Source: Sperchopsis tessellata
Taxonomy: Eukaryota > Arthropoda > Insecta > Coleoptera > Hydrophilidae
Direction: 5' to 3'
Length of the DNA stretch: 31,034 nucleotides
Assembly: GCA_033557685.1 (NCBI GenBank)
Contig: JAWQRN010000346.1
Location: 1 to 31,034, forward strand
Shown here: one piece after another, positions 10,509-22,097 of the stretch
Position numbering within the stretch: position 1 is the stretch's first letter
How the letters are laid out: each line of letters starts with the position of its first letter
Made by a program: the position numbers and the translations under genes
Notes under the pieces: model-generated
Database searches by the model: none
What the model saw: only the letters and a program-made list of their open reading frames with translations
What the model was told of the DNA's origin: nothing

Positions 10509-11268
10509 CTAAGGCCTGAATAGTCTTCCAAGAATGGAGTTAACAATTTTTACATCGATATTCATTTCATGTGAATGTTTCATTATTTTACCACACAAAC
10601 TTTGTTGATGGTAATTTTCAAATTTTATAAAATCAACATCATTCTCGCACAACGGTATTAAACCATCACTGTAATTGCAGTACGTTATTGGCATATTTTC
10701 TTCCCTAATAAACTTTTTAAATGCTTCGTACAGAAAAATCATCATAGATCATTCTTATGAACACTAGAAATTGAGTATCGTCTGTAACATCGGTACTTTC
10801 GTCAAACTGAAGTAAAAAGTATGTTCACTTTTCAATGTCATTTTTAAACTGCAATATTCTCTGATATATTCTCGACACGTCTCGTTATGGTATTCCGAGA
10901 TAGTGGAACATTTATAAATGGCAGATATTATTTCTGTGTTATTTTAAAATTCCACAAATATACTCTTGGCAACAACCAACATAACTGACAATAGGTCCAT
11001 CCGAAAAAGATTTTGTATGGCGAGCTAATATATAACATGCTCTAAAACACGCTTCTGTGTGATTTTCTGTTGATTTTACTTGTAAGAAAAAACGTGAAAT
11101 TAACGAAGATTTTCAGCCTGATAAGTTCTTTTGACCGCAACACTGACCTTTTGACCGTTCAAAGTTTAATTTTTTTGGTTGAGATACTGAAGCATCATAT
11201 AACAAATACAGTTCTTCCACCAACATTAGCAAAAAAGAATTCATCTTCCCATTTTTGAACATGGTATG
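10509..11268 (-). pseudogene. hAT transposase fragment, GTF2IRD2-like / ZBED type
   Basis: Minus-strand blocks follow the order of hAT transposases related to GTF2IRD2-like proteins. Near 11268-11110 the BED-like zinc-finger region gives KWEDEFFFANVGGRTV and, in another frame, ASVSQPKKLNFER. Then come TEACFRACYILARHTKSFSDG (in part), INVPLSRNTITRRVENISENI (in part), and LQFDESTDVTDDTQFLVFIR at about 10820-10755, the conserved DESTD box. The last frame, 10509-10745, holds REENMPITYCNYSDG and YHQQSLCGKIMKHSHEMN..VKIVNSI. Many frameshifts and deletions are present: the DNA linking the blocks is shorter than in the family, and the dimerisation domain at the C-terminus is missing. No TIRs or 8-bp target duplication were found. 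It is a dead fragment. Confidence 0.83.
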
Positions 11269-12891
11269 TCGTTTGTTGTTAGATGATCTACATCTGCCAC
11301 TTATTTTGAACGGGTATTATTACAAATAAAAATACTGCACAATATTATTACAACGACCAAAATTTGTCGACAAGCGCGCCATCAAAAATGGTCAAAATGT
11401 TAGGTTAGGACGCGTCTACCACTATCGGTGTTGCCACATTAGAATTTCATTTGACGCTATAGTTGTGTGGAAATCTTTAATATTAATTTATTTTGTTCTC
11501 CACGTCGAATTGAAGGAAGATCAATTTTTCTTCAGTGAACTCACTTTCTAGTACTCACTTCAGTTTCTCTACAGAAAATAATATAATAACGAGATTTTAC
11601 TTGTTGCCGACATTATTAAATAATAATTTAAGACCGGTGGCCGTTTAAAGTCAAGTTATATCAATAAATAGGTACAGTTTTGATCTAAATAACTTCTTCA
11701 GAGGAATTTTGCTAAAATCGTGAAATATTTTCTAGCAACAAAGGTTTTTTTTAATCTCTTGGTTGATACTTTCGCTATATTTATCGACAGCTAATATGGA
11801 AGCACTGGTTATTAATCACAGCTATGCGGACAAGAGTTATAGACGCAATTTCAACGCTTTGTCGACAATGGTCATATTTAAAACTTTTATTTTGAAAGAC
11901 ATGTTCCTTAGTTTCATACATATTCATCTACCGGGCACCCGCGAGCGCTGGCTTAAGTATTTCTAGATGTTTATCGTTTGCTTGGAATCCACAAATAATA
12001 GTTTCTTATTATAAATTACATCAACTGACAGTATCTGTGACTATTCTGTTATAGGAGGATGACAGGTTTGAATATTTACTAATATGGTAACATAATAATT
12101 TAATTTTAATAATATTATAGTATAAGGTTTTTATTTCCATATAATAATTATTTACATTTTTTACACTTCTATAGAGCATTAGTTACATTAGAAATACTAA
12201 ATGATAAAGTGCAATTAGCCTTGACAACGAAGTGTGGCGTATATAAATTGATTTATAAAAAAAAAATATATACATGACACTTACAACTAAATGTATCGAC
12301 AGGCCTTAAAGAGAAACAAATAAACTAAATATTTTATAAGTTATTATTCATTTAATTTTATTTTATAAACGATTACTGACTGTAATTATGTACTAAGTGG
12401 TAAGCAGATGAAAAACGAAGTTAATAAAATTAACCGTAAGCGTAAATGCATGATAGTGTGCGTACTTATTCCAAATGTATTACTATAAAATAAGTGCAGT
12501 AGACGTGAATATTCTTTACTCGATGAAAACATGATTTGATCAACAGCAAAATAGATTAAAGTATGCTGTATACTTTTTTGTGCCGGGATTAAGCCCATTT
12601 ACCTCCAATAAATTTAAAAGGTAGTATTTGAGAAGACATATACCCAAACTTCACGTTAACTGGTCCCTTATAAAAACTTTAATTCTAAACACACAAGAAA
12701 TATGGTTGGAAAGGTAAAGGTGAGACAACAACGAAGCTACATTATCAATCATATTGATTGTAAATTAAGGATTATAGTAAATTAAATTTTGAAAATTTCT
12801 TCTCTAAAAACATCAATTATTATATCAAATATATTTTTTCAATTATTGAAAGCAATGCAATAATGTGAGTTGGAAGTCTATTTTTACTGAG
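11269..12891. other. AT-rich stretch without a recognisable gene
   Basis: Short plus-strand (11763-11966) and minus-strand (12386-12598) frames show no family motif. A moderately GC-rich piece at 11365-11450 includes TTAGGTTAGG by chance. No transposon end was recognised. Confidence 0.4.
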
Positions 12892-13260
12892 TCAGTTCTG
12901 TAATAGTGTGATACTTTGTAACTGTAAAGGACAGGCAAAAATAATATGATGCAAATCGGAATTTTCGTAACCACAGTCACATATTGGAGGTTTTAGAATA
13001 TTTATTCGACGAAGGTGAGAGGGATATCTTCCATGCCCAAATTTCAGTCGTACAATTGTACAATAGCATATTGTGTAGGTTTTTTCGTATATGAGTTTTC
13101 CCAAAAACTTTCACAATCCAAAACGAACTTGCATTTTGAAATTGCAAATCTATAGTAGTATCTGGTGATGGTGGTAGATTTATCCATCTTGGCAAAATTA
13201 TTGACTGTTTCATTCGGAAAAATTGCTGATGCTCTATTATATTTACCACTATAGGGAAAA
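12892..13260 (-). pseudogene. Non-LTR retrotransposon C-terminal fragment (Jockey/I-like)
   Basis: The minus-strand frame at 12892-13104 contains TIVRLKFGHGRYPSHLRRIN followed by PICDCGYENSDLHHIIFACP. This is the pattern at the end of ORF2 in Jockey/I-group LINEs: an RLRxGH motif, then a Cys-x-Cys...His-x4-Cys zinc-binding tail. Overlapping frames upstream to about 13260 (FPNETVNNFAKMDKS and similar) appear to be the shifted continuation toward an RNase H-like region. Frames change at least twice. No reverse transcriptase core is present. The clade is uncertain. Confidence 0.7.
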
Positions 13261-13299
13261 GAATGGTTAGTGTAGAAAATATCTAGGTTGAACACGATA

Positions 13300-14354
13300 A
13301 GGGTAAAAAGAAACTGATCAGAAGAAAGTCATATGATGTACACTTTAAATATATAACGCTTAGTAAGTCTCGTAATAATATCAAGTAAGGAAAGATAGAC
13401 GGTAGGGTTAGAAATTTGGTCATTTTAAAATTTGCATTAAGTGCAAGAAACGTTTCCAAACCTGAACCGTAAAACGGTGGTTATCCTAAAGACGCAAAGT
13501 CGTAAATATCTTGCACGTAATTACAAACAAACACACTTACATTTAAACACATACACGCACATACTCTTAATGCATCCAAAGTTTTCGGTCCAAGAAATGT
13601 TTTTACCCTAGTCACATGCAAGGAGGAAATTAGTGAGTAGTAAAACTTGATATGCATAAATTCTATTTAAATCCTACGAATACAAATGTCCCCGGGCCAG
13701 GATAATACATTACAATTCCCAACAATCCGAAGATGTTTGAATTTAATAGCAACATACATCATGAGCGCGAACTTCACGTAACAAAGTGTAAGTTGTGTGT
13801 TGGGTGGACGAAGTTGGGTTAAGGGGGGGCCGAGGGACGATATGAAGCAGAATGGATGTTCTGGCGACCGCAGACCTCTCGGGACGGTCCGGAGGCTCCA
13901 ACCTATACGCCCCAAGAATTCCTTGCTTGCTCCTGATGCTATATTACGTACTTGCAATAAACTTCCTATTCCTTAATATCGCAGGACCGTATTTAATAAT
14001 ATGCCTGGAATTTAGATTAACTCCCCTTTTTTCAGCGATTCTTGCATATATAATATTATTTATTAATTTGCATATATACACTGACCGGCTTGGTATTTAA
14101 CTTTATAAATTACATAACATCAATATGAAGGCGAATTCTCATTGCAAAGACTTCTAATAGACGTTTACTATATCTTGCAAATGTAATCCAATCTGATACA
14201 TTTTTCTCACATATTGTAATATTTACTGCTAGAAATAGGAACTATATTGTTTCATAAAAAAAATTAAACAATGACACATGTAATATCAGTAAAAAATATA
14301 CTTATGCTCAAAATTATGAAAATAAATCCGAAATTCTCAGGATTCTTAGACAAC
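13300..14354. other. Mostly featureless; GC-rich patch at 13790-13935
   Basis: The patch at 13790-13935 is strongly GC-rich and CpG-rich, with a G run at 13824-13829 and ORFs on both strands (13667-13957 minus, 13852-14100 plus). The minus frame reads GRIGWSLRTVPRGLRSPEHP and is not assigned to any family. It could be a SINE, a LINE piece or a decayed exon. The rest is AT-rich. Confidence 0.35.
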
Positions 14355-14359
14355 ATTAT

Positions 14360-15298
14360 GGTAGAACTATCAACAAGTAATTGCGTTTGTAAATGAAATG
14401 CGAAGTTTTCAGGAATAAAAAAATATATTGCTCATTTTTCGATTACCATTTGCCATCTTTCAGGCAACTTCATGATTTGGCGCCCAAAACTGTTCCAAGA
14501 ACTATTTGATATCCTGAAGGTTTTACCATCTAAGACTTTTTGCAAAGAAGTAAACAAATGATGAGGCCAGGTCTGCTTCTGTTTGATGGCATCGTTTAAG
14601 TTTTTGAGTTGATAACAGTACACATTCGAATTAATGGTTTGATAGCAGCTCAAAATACACAATATCTTTTAAATCCTACCAAAATTTGAAGTGCTTTAAG
14701 CAGGATCACCATGCTTACTCCCCTATCTTTTCAACTCGACGTTAATGTAGACTATCCGTTTTCATCTTCTGTTATCATATGTTTCAGAAATGGATCGTTT
14801 TGTTCACGTTTCAAGAGAGAATGGCAGATGTCAATTCGATCAGTGAGGTAATTTTTTTTTTGAACTCATGTAGTACCCAAATGTTGGGCATAATAATATA
14901 TCCAAATCTCACGTGTCGTTAAACACCAATTGGATACGATCAACGCCTTTATTTTGTCATCATCTACATAGATTGGTCATCCAGACTGAAATTTACCAAA
15001 TCAATTCCGACACTTCCACAGTTTCTTTATACACATCACATAACTTTTTATGAGCTCGCGCAGAGTTTTTTCCATCATATAATACATCAAAATATAACGA
15101 AAATGTTCCTTTTAATTTTCCATTTTGAAAACGACGACAAACAAACAACTGTTGACGAAATCGTGGAATTTCGTTTTCAAAACCACGCTTGAACTGTCAG
15201 CTCTCCAAATGTATAATGAATTAGGGTTTTGAATGAGACAAGTCAGGTATGTCCATCTATTAGAAAAATACGCAGTTACTCTTGTGTTATTTCCAATT
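14360..15298 (-). mobile_element. Second mariner element, degenerate, probable ends
   Basis: A second mariner copy of about 0.94 kb, unrelated at the ends to the one at 6437-7616. The left end carries ggtagaactatcaacaagta then attgcgttt; the right end on the minus strand carries ggaaataacacaagagtaac then tgcgta, a recognisable but diverged partner. The 'aagtaattgcgttt' wording is common in mariner TIRs. The length is well below 1.3 kb, which agrees with large internal deletions in the transposase. Exact ends and the TA duplication are not certain. Confidence 0.7.
14432..15123 (-). pseudogene. mariner transposase pseudogene with internal deletion
   Basis: From an ATG at 15121-15123 the minus strand gives MEN (stop) KEHFRYIL, then after a frameshift GKNSARAHKKLCDVY, DDDKIKALIVSN, TTREIW, YLTDRIDICHSLLKRE, DPFLKHMITEDE and finally TINSNVYCYQLKNLNDAIKQ and IMKLPERWQMVIEK. 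These match the helix-turn-helix, linker, first catalytic block (TGDEKW in intact members, here TEDEN) and C-terminus of mariner transposases. A deletion in the last frame runs from AIKQKQ directly to the HHLFTSLQ block, removing the second catalytic Asp and the region before the third; the third Asp (normally SDYHLF) is also missing. It is non-functional. Confidence 0.88.
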
Positions 15299-15624
15299 TT
15301 ACGTAACGCAACAAAAGCTGATGTTTTAATCCGAGAATCTAATAGCCATTTTTGAGGTTAAGTTCACCAAAATAAGGTGACTTTTGAAATAATTCTTAGT
15401 TTTAGGACGATATTTATTACTAAATTCATATGTGTAAGTATACTAATATAGTATAATATAGATAAAGTAAGTAGCATTTATTATATTTTCAAGTAAAGAA
15501 CTTTGGATAATTGTAAGGATTATAACATTATTAATATTAAATATTATTTATTCTTGTAGCTAATATATACCTCGAAATAACGTACTACAAATGAACCGAA
15601 AGGTATAATGTTCTGTATGTGTTA
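15299..15624. other. No recognisable feature
   Basis: AT-rich spacer between the second mariner and the LINE fragment. Confidence 0.4.
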
Positions 15625-16545
15625 GAGGAAATTGTCAGATAGAAAGCAGTAATGTTGTTCTAGATCGCAGAACGTTGAAAGTAAAATTGACGTAGTGTGG
15701 GGCGTACCGCTGGGGAATATGTTGGGGGCCATTGCTATTCCTCATTTACGTTGATGATATGGCACAACTACCATTTCATTAACTACGATAACGACACTAA
15801 TACTTTATTTGGTGTAGTTTCATATATAGAGTTAATAGAGGAATGATTTTCTCTATTACATTCGATAAAAGCCTGGCTCTCCCAAAACTATGTTAATTAA
15901 TATTGGTAAGACCACCTGTATGTTATTTTCAACAACAAATATGCTTACCTGGCTTCCACATAAATATGGTGATTTTATAAGTATTGCAGAGTGCATAGAT
16001 TTTTTGGCACAAATATTGATGTTAGATTTAATTGATACAGCCAAATCTAGTATGTATCTGGAAAAATTATTGTCAAAATACTTGCATTTTCGGACTTGAT
16101 TTATAGATTTACTTTGCAAATATTCATTACAATTTACTATATGAAATATTATTTTGGAATCTAAGTGCAACTTGTAGGATCGGTGTTAACGATAAATATC
16201 GAGAAGAATTTAAACAGAATAACATTCTAACAGTGCCAGGTTTAAATATTTATGAATGCCTAACGTTTATATGGAAACAACCAGGAAAATTTCGATCTGC
16301 AAAATTTACGCGCAAGCATAGAACTCAGACCAAGTTTATCTTCCAGTTCCCATTACATATGTTGAGCTTGCTCGAAAGAGGGGTATTATAACAGCATCTC
16401 TTCTTTCAATTATCTACCAAGAAAACATAGAAAGCGTTCCTTGGAATCTGATTCCCGAATGAACTGATTCAAATATATATTCAGTGTGGAAACGTACAGC
16501 CTTTAAAACTATTACTCACATGAGAGCATATGCTTTTATGTTATT
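15625..16545 (+). pseudogene. Jockey/CR1-group LINE, reverse transcriptase 3' half
   Basis: Plus-strand blocks follow the 3' part of a Jockey/CR1-type reverse transcriptase. At about 15630-15745 the frame reads LSDRKQ, then SKIDVVWGVPLGNMLGA, the GVPQGSxLGP block; a shift gives LLFLIYVDDMAQLP. The next block has YDNDTNT in place of YADDTN, so the first catalytic Asp of that box is changed to Asn and the other follows. Then MLINIGKTTCMLF at 15890 is the SLNxxKT motif. From about 16175 the thumb and C-terminus follow: REEFKQNNILTVPGLNIYE, FQFPLHMLSLLERG and FNYLPRKHRKRS. Stops and frameshifts are frequent and the endonuclease half is absent, as in a 5'-truncated LINE copy. Confidence 0.83.
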
Positions 16546-18770
16546 TATGTCATGTTTACATTTTCTATGAAATTTTTGTTTTCATATCTATTAATTTTAG
16601 TTTTAAAGATCACAAATGTTAAGTTATTTTTTGTTTGTTTCTTTGTTTTTGTTTTATGGACTTTTTTAATGCTGTTTATACATTATACTAATTATATTAA
16701 TTAATTATAATTTTCTTCTACGCGTTCTTATTCTATATTTTTAGGTATATTTCCTTTACTAGCTTTAAACTTAATAATTAACATAAAAGTGAAACTGGCT
16801 TTTACAGTTTTATTTTTATTACTGAAAAGAGAAACTGCATGCCCCGATCTTTTAAGATGATTTTATTGTACCCTTACGGGTCACAGGGGTACAGTATTAA
16901 TTATACCTGCCGTACTACAACAGAAAGTTGCTTGCTTGCATATTTCTTTGTGATAAAAATTCAAAACTTTTAAATGTTTTTTTTTAAAACAAAAATAAAA
17001 GTACCTTTATTAAAAATTGGTAGGTTTGGTTAAAAATATACCAAAACGTATGGTTCGTTCCGAAATAAATGTTTCACCAAGGAACTTCTCTATTCACCCG
17101 ACCTTTGAAACATTTTTTTTTTCAGGAAAATAATATATTTGCTACACTTCTATGTCTGTAACTTGGTATAAATGATTAAGATCAACACTCTTGCTCTTTA
17201 CAAAGTAGTCAAAGCTACTCTATACTTCAATGTATGAAATAATTTTGTCAGTATCTTATAAACCTCGATTGATAATAATATGTTTTAAGCGTTATTGTTT
17301 GATTGAAATGTTGATACAAATATATAATCTTATTATGTATTTTGATACACGCATAGGACACACCTGTTTTGTACGACGGTTGAATACTCAATTAGAACTA
17401 TTAGAAATACCATTGAGTTTACCAGAAATGTTACTTTCACTAACTATAAGGGTGATCATAAACTTCTAATAGTTACCTTTAAAGTCAGCAATATTTTCTC
17501 CCCAGTTCCAGTGTCAGAATTCTACACTTAATATTGACGACTTGCATAGGTCTGACAAAGAGTTTTGAATGGACAGCTTATACGTCATTTTACCCCAGAC
17601 TTTATTCACCTTTAAATATATTACTCGCATAAATACCCTTGGATCATAGACAAGTAAAGACACTAAAATTAATTTTCTCATACACACATTGCAAGGAAAT
17701 TCCCATTTATTCAATACCCTGAATGAAAATATGATCTTCATTTCTGAATTTGAAGTAGATGAAAGTTTGTATTTTATATAATATGATAATAAGAAGTGAA
17801 GTAACAGTTGGACCCTACGCGATAAGATGGTGGTAAGCAAAGAACAGGTAGATCCCAAAACTTGTAATAGAGTTATCTTCTGCTGTGAGATCTGGAGCAA
17901 AACGCTTCGGACTCACTATGTATTTTTTTAACATTACCTATACAAAAGGGCATATATAATTTACTCTAGATGTGCTAGTCCTATCGCTTCCATCAATCAT
18001 ATGCTTATCCCAGAGATCTACTTATTCCATGTCTTCGCAAGTATATTAATTTTAATTCAAATTTCACTAAATTTAGTAAATGTAAATTTCTTTATTGAGA
18101 AAAACGGCTGAATATGAATCATACAAATAGGCTTACACTCTGAATACGAATTAGACCTGCGAGGCAAATAAATGTGAAAATGTTAACGTGTACACATTAC
18201 TTTAGATAATCTCCTTCCATATATTTCGAAACAGACGAGTGATTTAATAATAATTATAACATTTAACGCGATCAAGGAATTGTTAACACTTATTTGTTTT
18301 TTACTTTTACTTTTCAATAATATAATTTTTGAGCTTTTGCTCATGATTTAGTTTTGTTGTAGGTTTAGGAATATAAGTTTCTACACACGCTATATGAATA
18401 TATGAGTTCAAATTTAGTAATGCATATGTTTTAATATACTTACATGTTGTACTTATAATATTAGCACATTCCTATAAATAGTAGAAAAATTCATTATTTC
18501 AAACTCCCATAAAATCATAACTGCTTTAATTACAGTTTCTGTTTTGCAGAATACTATTTTAAATATGATTTTAAACACGAAAAATTAATGAGATTTCATG
18601 TTATTATATAAATAAAATAACTTTAAAACTGTAATAGGCGCATATTTTCATTTAATTTTAAAACCATAAATTTCAGTCCCACTTTCATTTCTGTTTCAAT
18701 CGTCAACCATTTTATCATGTATATGACAATCAAAAATTAATTTTCAATGCTCAAGACAGAGAGATATTTC
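16546..18770. other. AT-rich stretch without a recognisable gene
   Basis: Frames at 17230-17469 (plus) and 17514-17900 (minus, 128 codons) contain no family motif and are rich in residues coded by AT-rich codons. A short inverted repeat, tgtaccc...ggggtaca, lies near 16868-16893. No transposon ends were recognised. Confidence 0.4.
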
Positions 18771-18826
18771 AGTGGCGAAGACAAGGGGCGGTGGTCGAAG
18801 AGCAGTAGCAGGAGTGTATAGATACG

Positions 18827-19099
18827 ATGAAAGCAGTTTTGCATGTATCTAGATGGAACCCTAAGTTGGAGGGTCAACCGCATAAACTTTCAAAGCTGCT
18901 GCTAGCTAGCCAGGACTTGCTTGCTCTCACCGAAGGCATTTCACTGTTGTATATGTATAGTTCAGAGTTGGAACTCCCCGAACTCATCTTCTTACAAAAG
19001 TGTGGCTCGAGGCAAACAGCGATCAACTATGTTAAACATCTTATTGGGGGCGAAATTTTCAGGTTTTACGATGTGGTGATGATGCGTCTTCACGAATAA
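18827..19099 (+). CDS. Unrecognised 90-codon ORF in a locally GC-richer segment
   Basis: The frame begins with ATG at 18827 and ends at TAA (19097-19099). The protein (MKAVLHVSRW...) contains leucine-rich helical stretches (SKLLLASQDLLALTEG, ELELPELIF) but no signal peptide, membrane span or catalytic motif that I can identify. The segment 18760-19230 is richer in G and C than its flanks, which favours long frames by chance. There is no clear splice acceptor or promoter. It may be a host exon, a transposon-derived fragment or nothing. Confidence 0.2.
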   Translation: MKAVLHVSRWNPKLEGQPHKLSKLLLASQDLLALTEGISLLYMYSSELELPELIFLQKCGSRQTAINYVKHLIGGEIFRFYDVVMMRLHE

Positions 19100-19109
19100 T
19101 TTACACCAA

Positions 19110-19960
19110 AATATCTAAACACAAGCACTCTTGGAACATACGATGATTAACATACAAGAATTTCGGATAGCTGCGGTCATGTATGTTGGCTTAGATGGTG
19201 GCCTTGGTGGAGGATTCATGCAATTCTGAACACAATAACTATCCTGAGCAAATTAGATTTTGTGTATCTAATATAACATAAGAAACATGCTTCCTTACAA
19301 GAATGTACAAAAATTCGTCAACATTCAATAAAATTTATTAATACTAAAGAACTATATAATATTTTAATACTAATATTGATGTTAAATATAATATTGAAAT
19401 ATTCCTGATATTTTATTTTATAGCTATAACTCCATGTTCTATAAATACTTGCATTTCCACGTTTTATACTTACTTGTTTATTTATCGTTCACCATCACTA
19501 TCTATCCATTTTTCCTAGGTGTAAGTGTTCATATAATACCATTTCCCGCATGCATATCTGCTTGATATCGCTTATAAATAAATAAATAAATGCAATCTGC
19601 CAAATTATATCTTACGTCTATAATAGTTTCTGTTGATTATGGAAGATTGTAGTTATTCTTTAACAACGAACGAGCTATGTCAAAAAAAAACAGCAAATAG
19701 TAGTACGCACTACACTATATCACCCCTATCCATACACCGTTATTCGAGTAACAAAACATGAAATTATGATTGACTTCTTTATAATGTTACAAAAATGGTC
19801 ACAATTCTTTCCACTGTGGTGCCCTTCACAAAGTATTTTTTTAAAACCTTTATGTCGAAACATCAGTTGCAGACAACATGTATACATATATAAAAATATA
19901 AATTACATAATATAACATAGTACAAAATAAAATAAAATACTACAAGTTAAATTACAATAG
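19110..19960. other. No recognisable feature
   Basis: AT-rich sequence with a short aaat microsatellite near 19576-19590. It may include the 3' untranslated end of the LINE at 19961-20700. Confidence 0.4.
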
Positions 19961-20700
19961 TCAGGATAATGATTGGTTTATGTGGTTAATAAAATGCACT
20001 ATGAATCGATTTTCTTGTTTTTCACAGCTGAAGAGGTGATATTTATCTTCTGTGTTGTTACAGAGGTTGCAGTTACAATCTTACTCTGGCTAATGGAAAT
20101 GTGTTTTGTTGCATAAAAGATGGTGATAACCATGTAAGGTGGCACACGTTATGAAATGCCGTTTTTTTAATTGGCAACTTCCATACATGCGATATGACCG
20201 ATGGTCCGTCCGTGTATCTGTCAGCCACAAACTTCGTATTCTTTTCTTCTCTTATTTCCCTGTATTCTTTAATGAGTTCATTTGTTGGTTCTTCAAATCT
20301 CTGCAAAATCTCTTCCCCCATACTGCTTGTTCCTGCTAGATGAAAAGCGAATGTATTGGAGGAATTTTTCAGTAAGCCTAGAGCTTTCTTCTGGAAATGA
20401 GCTTTAAGTTTTTCTAGTTGTAACAGATATTTTGCATTTAGCAAAAAATTACTGCGAGCCAGATCTTTATATTGTATACTTTAATTGCTTTTTCAGACTT
20501 TAAGCTTTATGTATGTTTTAGGGATCCTATTACCTGAACCATTTTCTTGCATTTCCTGTTGATATGTTTGGTTAGGGTTAGTTTTGCTTGAAGTGTAACC
20601 CCTAGATATTCATATTCATTAACAAAGTCAATTTGTTGATGTCATAAGTATACCTTGTCGTTATTTTTAAACCTTCACCCCTTTTGAATTTAACATTTCC
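19961..20700 (-). pseudogene. LINE ORF2 C-terminal fragment with Cys/His tail
   Basis: On the minus strand, from about 20640, the translation gives FVNEYEYLGVTLQAKLTLTK, the post-RT 'EYLGVTL' block of LINE ORF2. Then come EKAIKVYNIKIW and LEKLKAHFQKKALGLLKNSS, AFHLAGTSSMGEE and ILQRFEEPTNELIKEYREIR (frame 20073-20444). After a frameshift, HGYHHLLCNKTHFH and DCNCNLCNNTEDKYHLFSC form a Cys/His tail, and the frame stops at 19961-19963. Such tails close the ORF2 of several insect Jockey-like LINEs. The palm domain is missing except for faint traces near 20700. It is a 5'-truncated, frameshifted copy on the opposite strand to the LINE at 15625. Confidence 0.8.
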
Positions 20701-21190
20701 ACTTATGCAACTTTTGTATTTGTCAAACTTCTATTCGCTTTCGTTATGTCTCCTCCTGTAATTCTGTTCGCTAAAACTTATCTTCGCTTTTACAGCTTTT
20801 CAAATCATTTAAGTGCCAATTAAACGGCTAGCATTAGCTAGACATGTACCCTTCTTTGCTCACTTCCTGAAAATACTTTTTATTTCCTCCAAAATCAGTA
20901 TTCGTTTTATTATATTTATTGTCTTAAAAAAATCGCTCCTAATTAACAGCTATTAAACAATATTCTACAAGGATGCATATTTTTTAAAGGTATTAGTTAG
21001 ATACATATATGGGTTCTTTAGTACCTAGATAACTTAAAAATTCGCCCTCGTAGACTGCTAAGAAAATGTAGCAAATCAAGTTCATTTTAATAAATTACGG
21101 ATACAGGTCTCTGGACAGTATCTATTAATGCAAATATGGGAATATAAAAATGTTTTATTTTCGAGTGTCACTTTAATTAAACCAAATATA
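20701..21190. other. No recognisable feature
   Basis: AT-rich spacer; the first 100 bases may still hold eroded LINE sequence. Confidence 0.4.
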
Positions 21191-21198
21191 ACACTATT

Positions 21199-21465
21199 TT
21201 GAAAACGTACGAGATTACATGTAATAGACTTATATTCTATTTGAATGTTGTTTCCGGGAGGAAACCGTTTGACTCTCTGATAAATGCTGACGTTTCGTCC
21301 ACTTTTGTAAGGGACATTCTCAAGGCGAGTGATGTTACTTCAACGAATGAAGTCAAGGCACTTCAGATGCTTTATCAACCCGCCAAGAAACTAATAGTAG
21401 TAAAAGCAAGAGAAGCGTGTATGGAATTGAAAATATTAATTTTTTTTTTGTATAACCAATCTTAG
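21199..21465 (+). other. Unrecognised ORF with hairpin motif near a GAAAC box
   Basis: An open frame of 88 codons starts at TTG, not ATG, so a gene is doubtful. Within it, 21286-21327 read on the minus strand holds gtcc-loop-ggac followed directly by gaaacgtc. Such a stem followed by GAAAC is common in arthropod repeats and resembles the stem II/GAAA part of hammerhead ribozymes carried by Penelope-like and other retroelements, but the matching CTGANGA box is not intact (ttgagaa is present). I regard it as a possible repeat remnant. Confidence 0.25.
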
Positions 21466-22097
21466 ATACGCAGCCCAGACGATAATTTCAGGTCCTTATA
21501 TGCCTCTCGAAATACAATTTTCCATTTCGGAAGAAATTCAGCATTTCAAATCGTGTAGTTAGTATTTTATTCAATATCCCAAAGATTCTATTTTGCTGAC
21601 GAAAATTGAACATTAAAGCTAATTAGGAACGGTAGAACATATTTATTATATTTTAAGTTATTTTCTAAAATAATATTATGAAATACCTGTCTATGCATCG
21701 TATTTGTTTGAATTCTTACATTTTACCATTTGATGTAATTATATTTGTATTTTTGATATTTGTTTAATTTTTTAATATATTTAAAGTGTACACTACAATA
21801 ATAAGTTAAAAGAAATATTTTTATAAAGAAAGTGAGAAATATTATTTGAATATATATAATATAATATATAATAATATAAATAATATATATTAAAATCGTG
21901 TCCAATATAGTCCAGTATTTTCTATCCTCGACAAATTAATTTGGTTTTACTATTAGTATTTACTTTTTCAATTATACATATACACAAATGCATGCAATAA
22001 AGTCTAAGCACGAATAGCTCTGTTTCTTTTACCAAAATTGAATCAGCTTTGCTCTGTTAGTAATTATTTGTTAATAAATTTTTATAAGCTAGTAATA
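21466..22097. other. AT-rich stretch with TA-rich microsatellite
   Basis: The stretch at about 21838-21892 is almost entirely A and T, made of tatataat/aatata units. The minus-strand frame across it is a by-product of this composition. Confidence 0.5.

Noticed and set aside
11400..11410. TTAGGTTAGG, like the insect telomere repeat
   Set aside because: Only two units, with no longer array; the similar ggttagggttag near 20574 lies within LINE coding sequence. Chance matches.
13852..14100. 82-codon plus-strand ORF with hydrophobic runs, considered as a membrane protein
   Set aside because: The hydrophobic part comes from AT-rich codons (Ile, Leu, Phe, Tyr); no topology or family signal, and a competing minus frame covers the GC-rich start.
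16868..16893. Short inverted repeat tgtaccc...ggggtaca
   Set aside because: Seven to eight bases per arm with no partner elements; expected by chance in a window of this size.
21723..21905. 60-codon minus-strand ORF of Ile, Tyr and Phe
   Set aside because: Product of the TA-rich microsatellite at 21838-21892.
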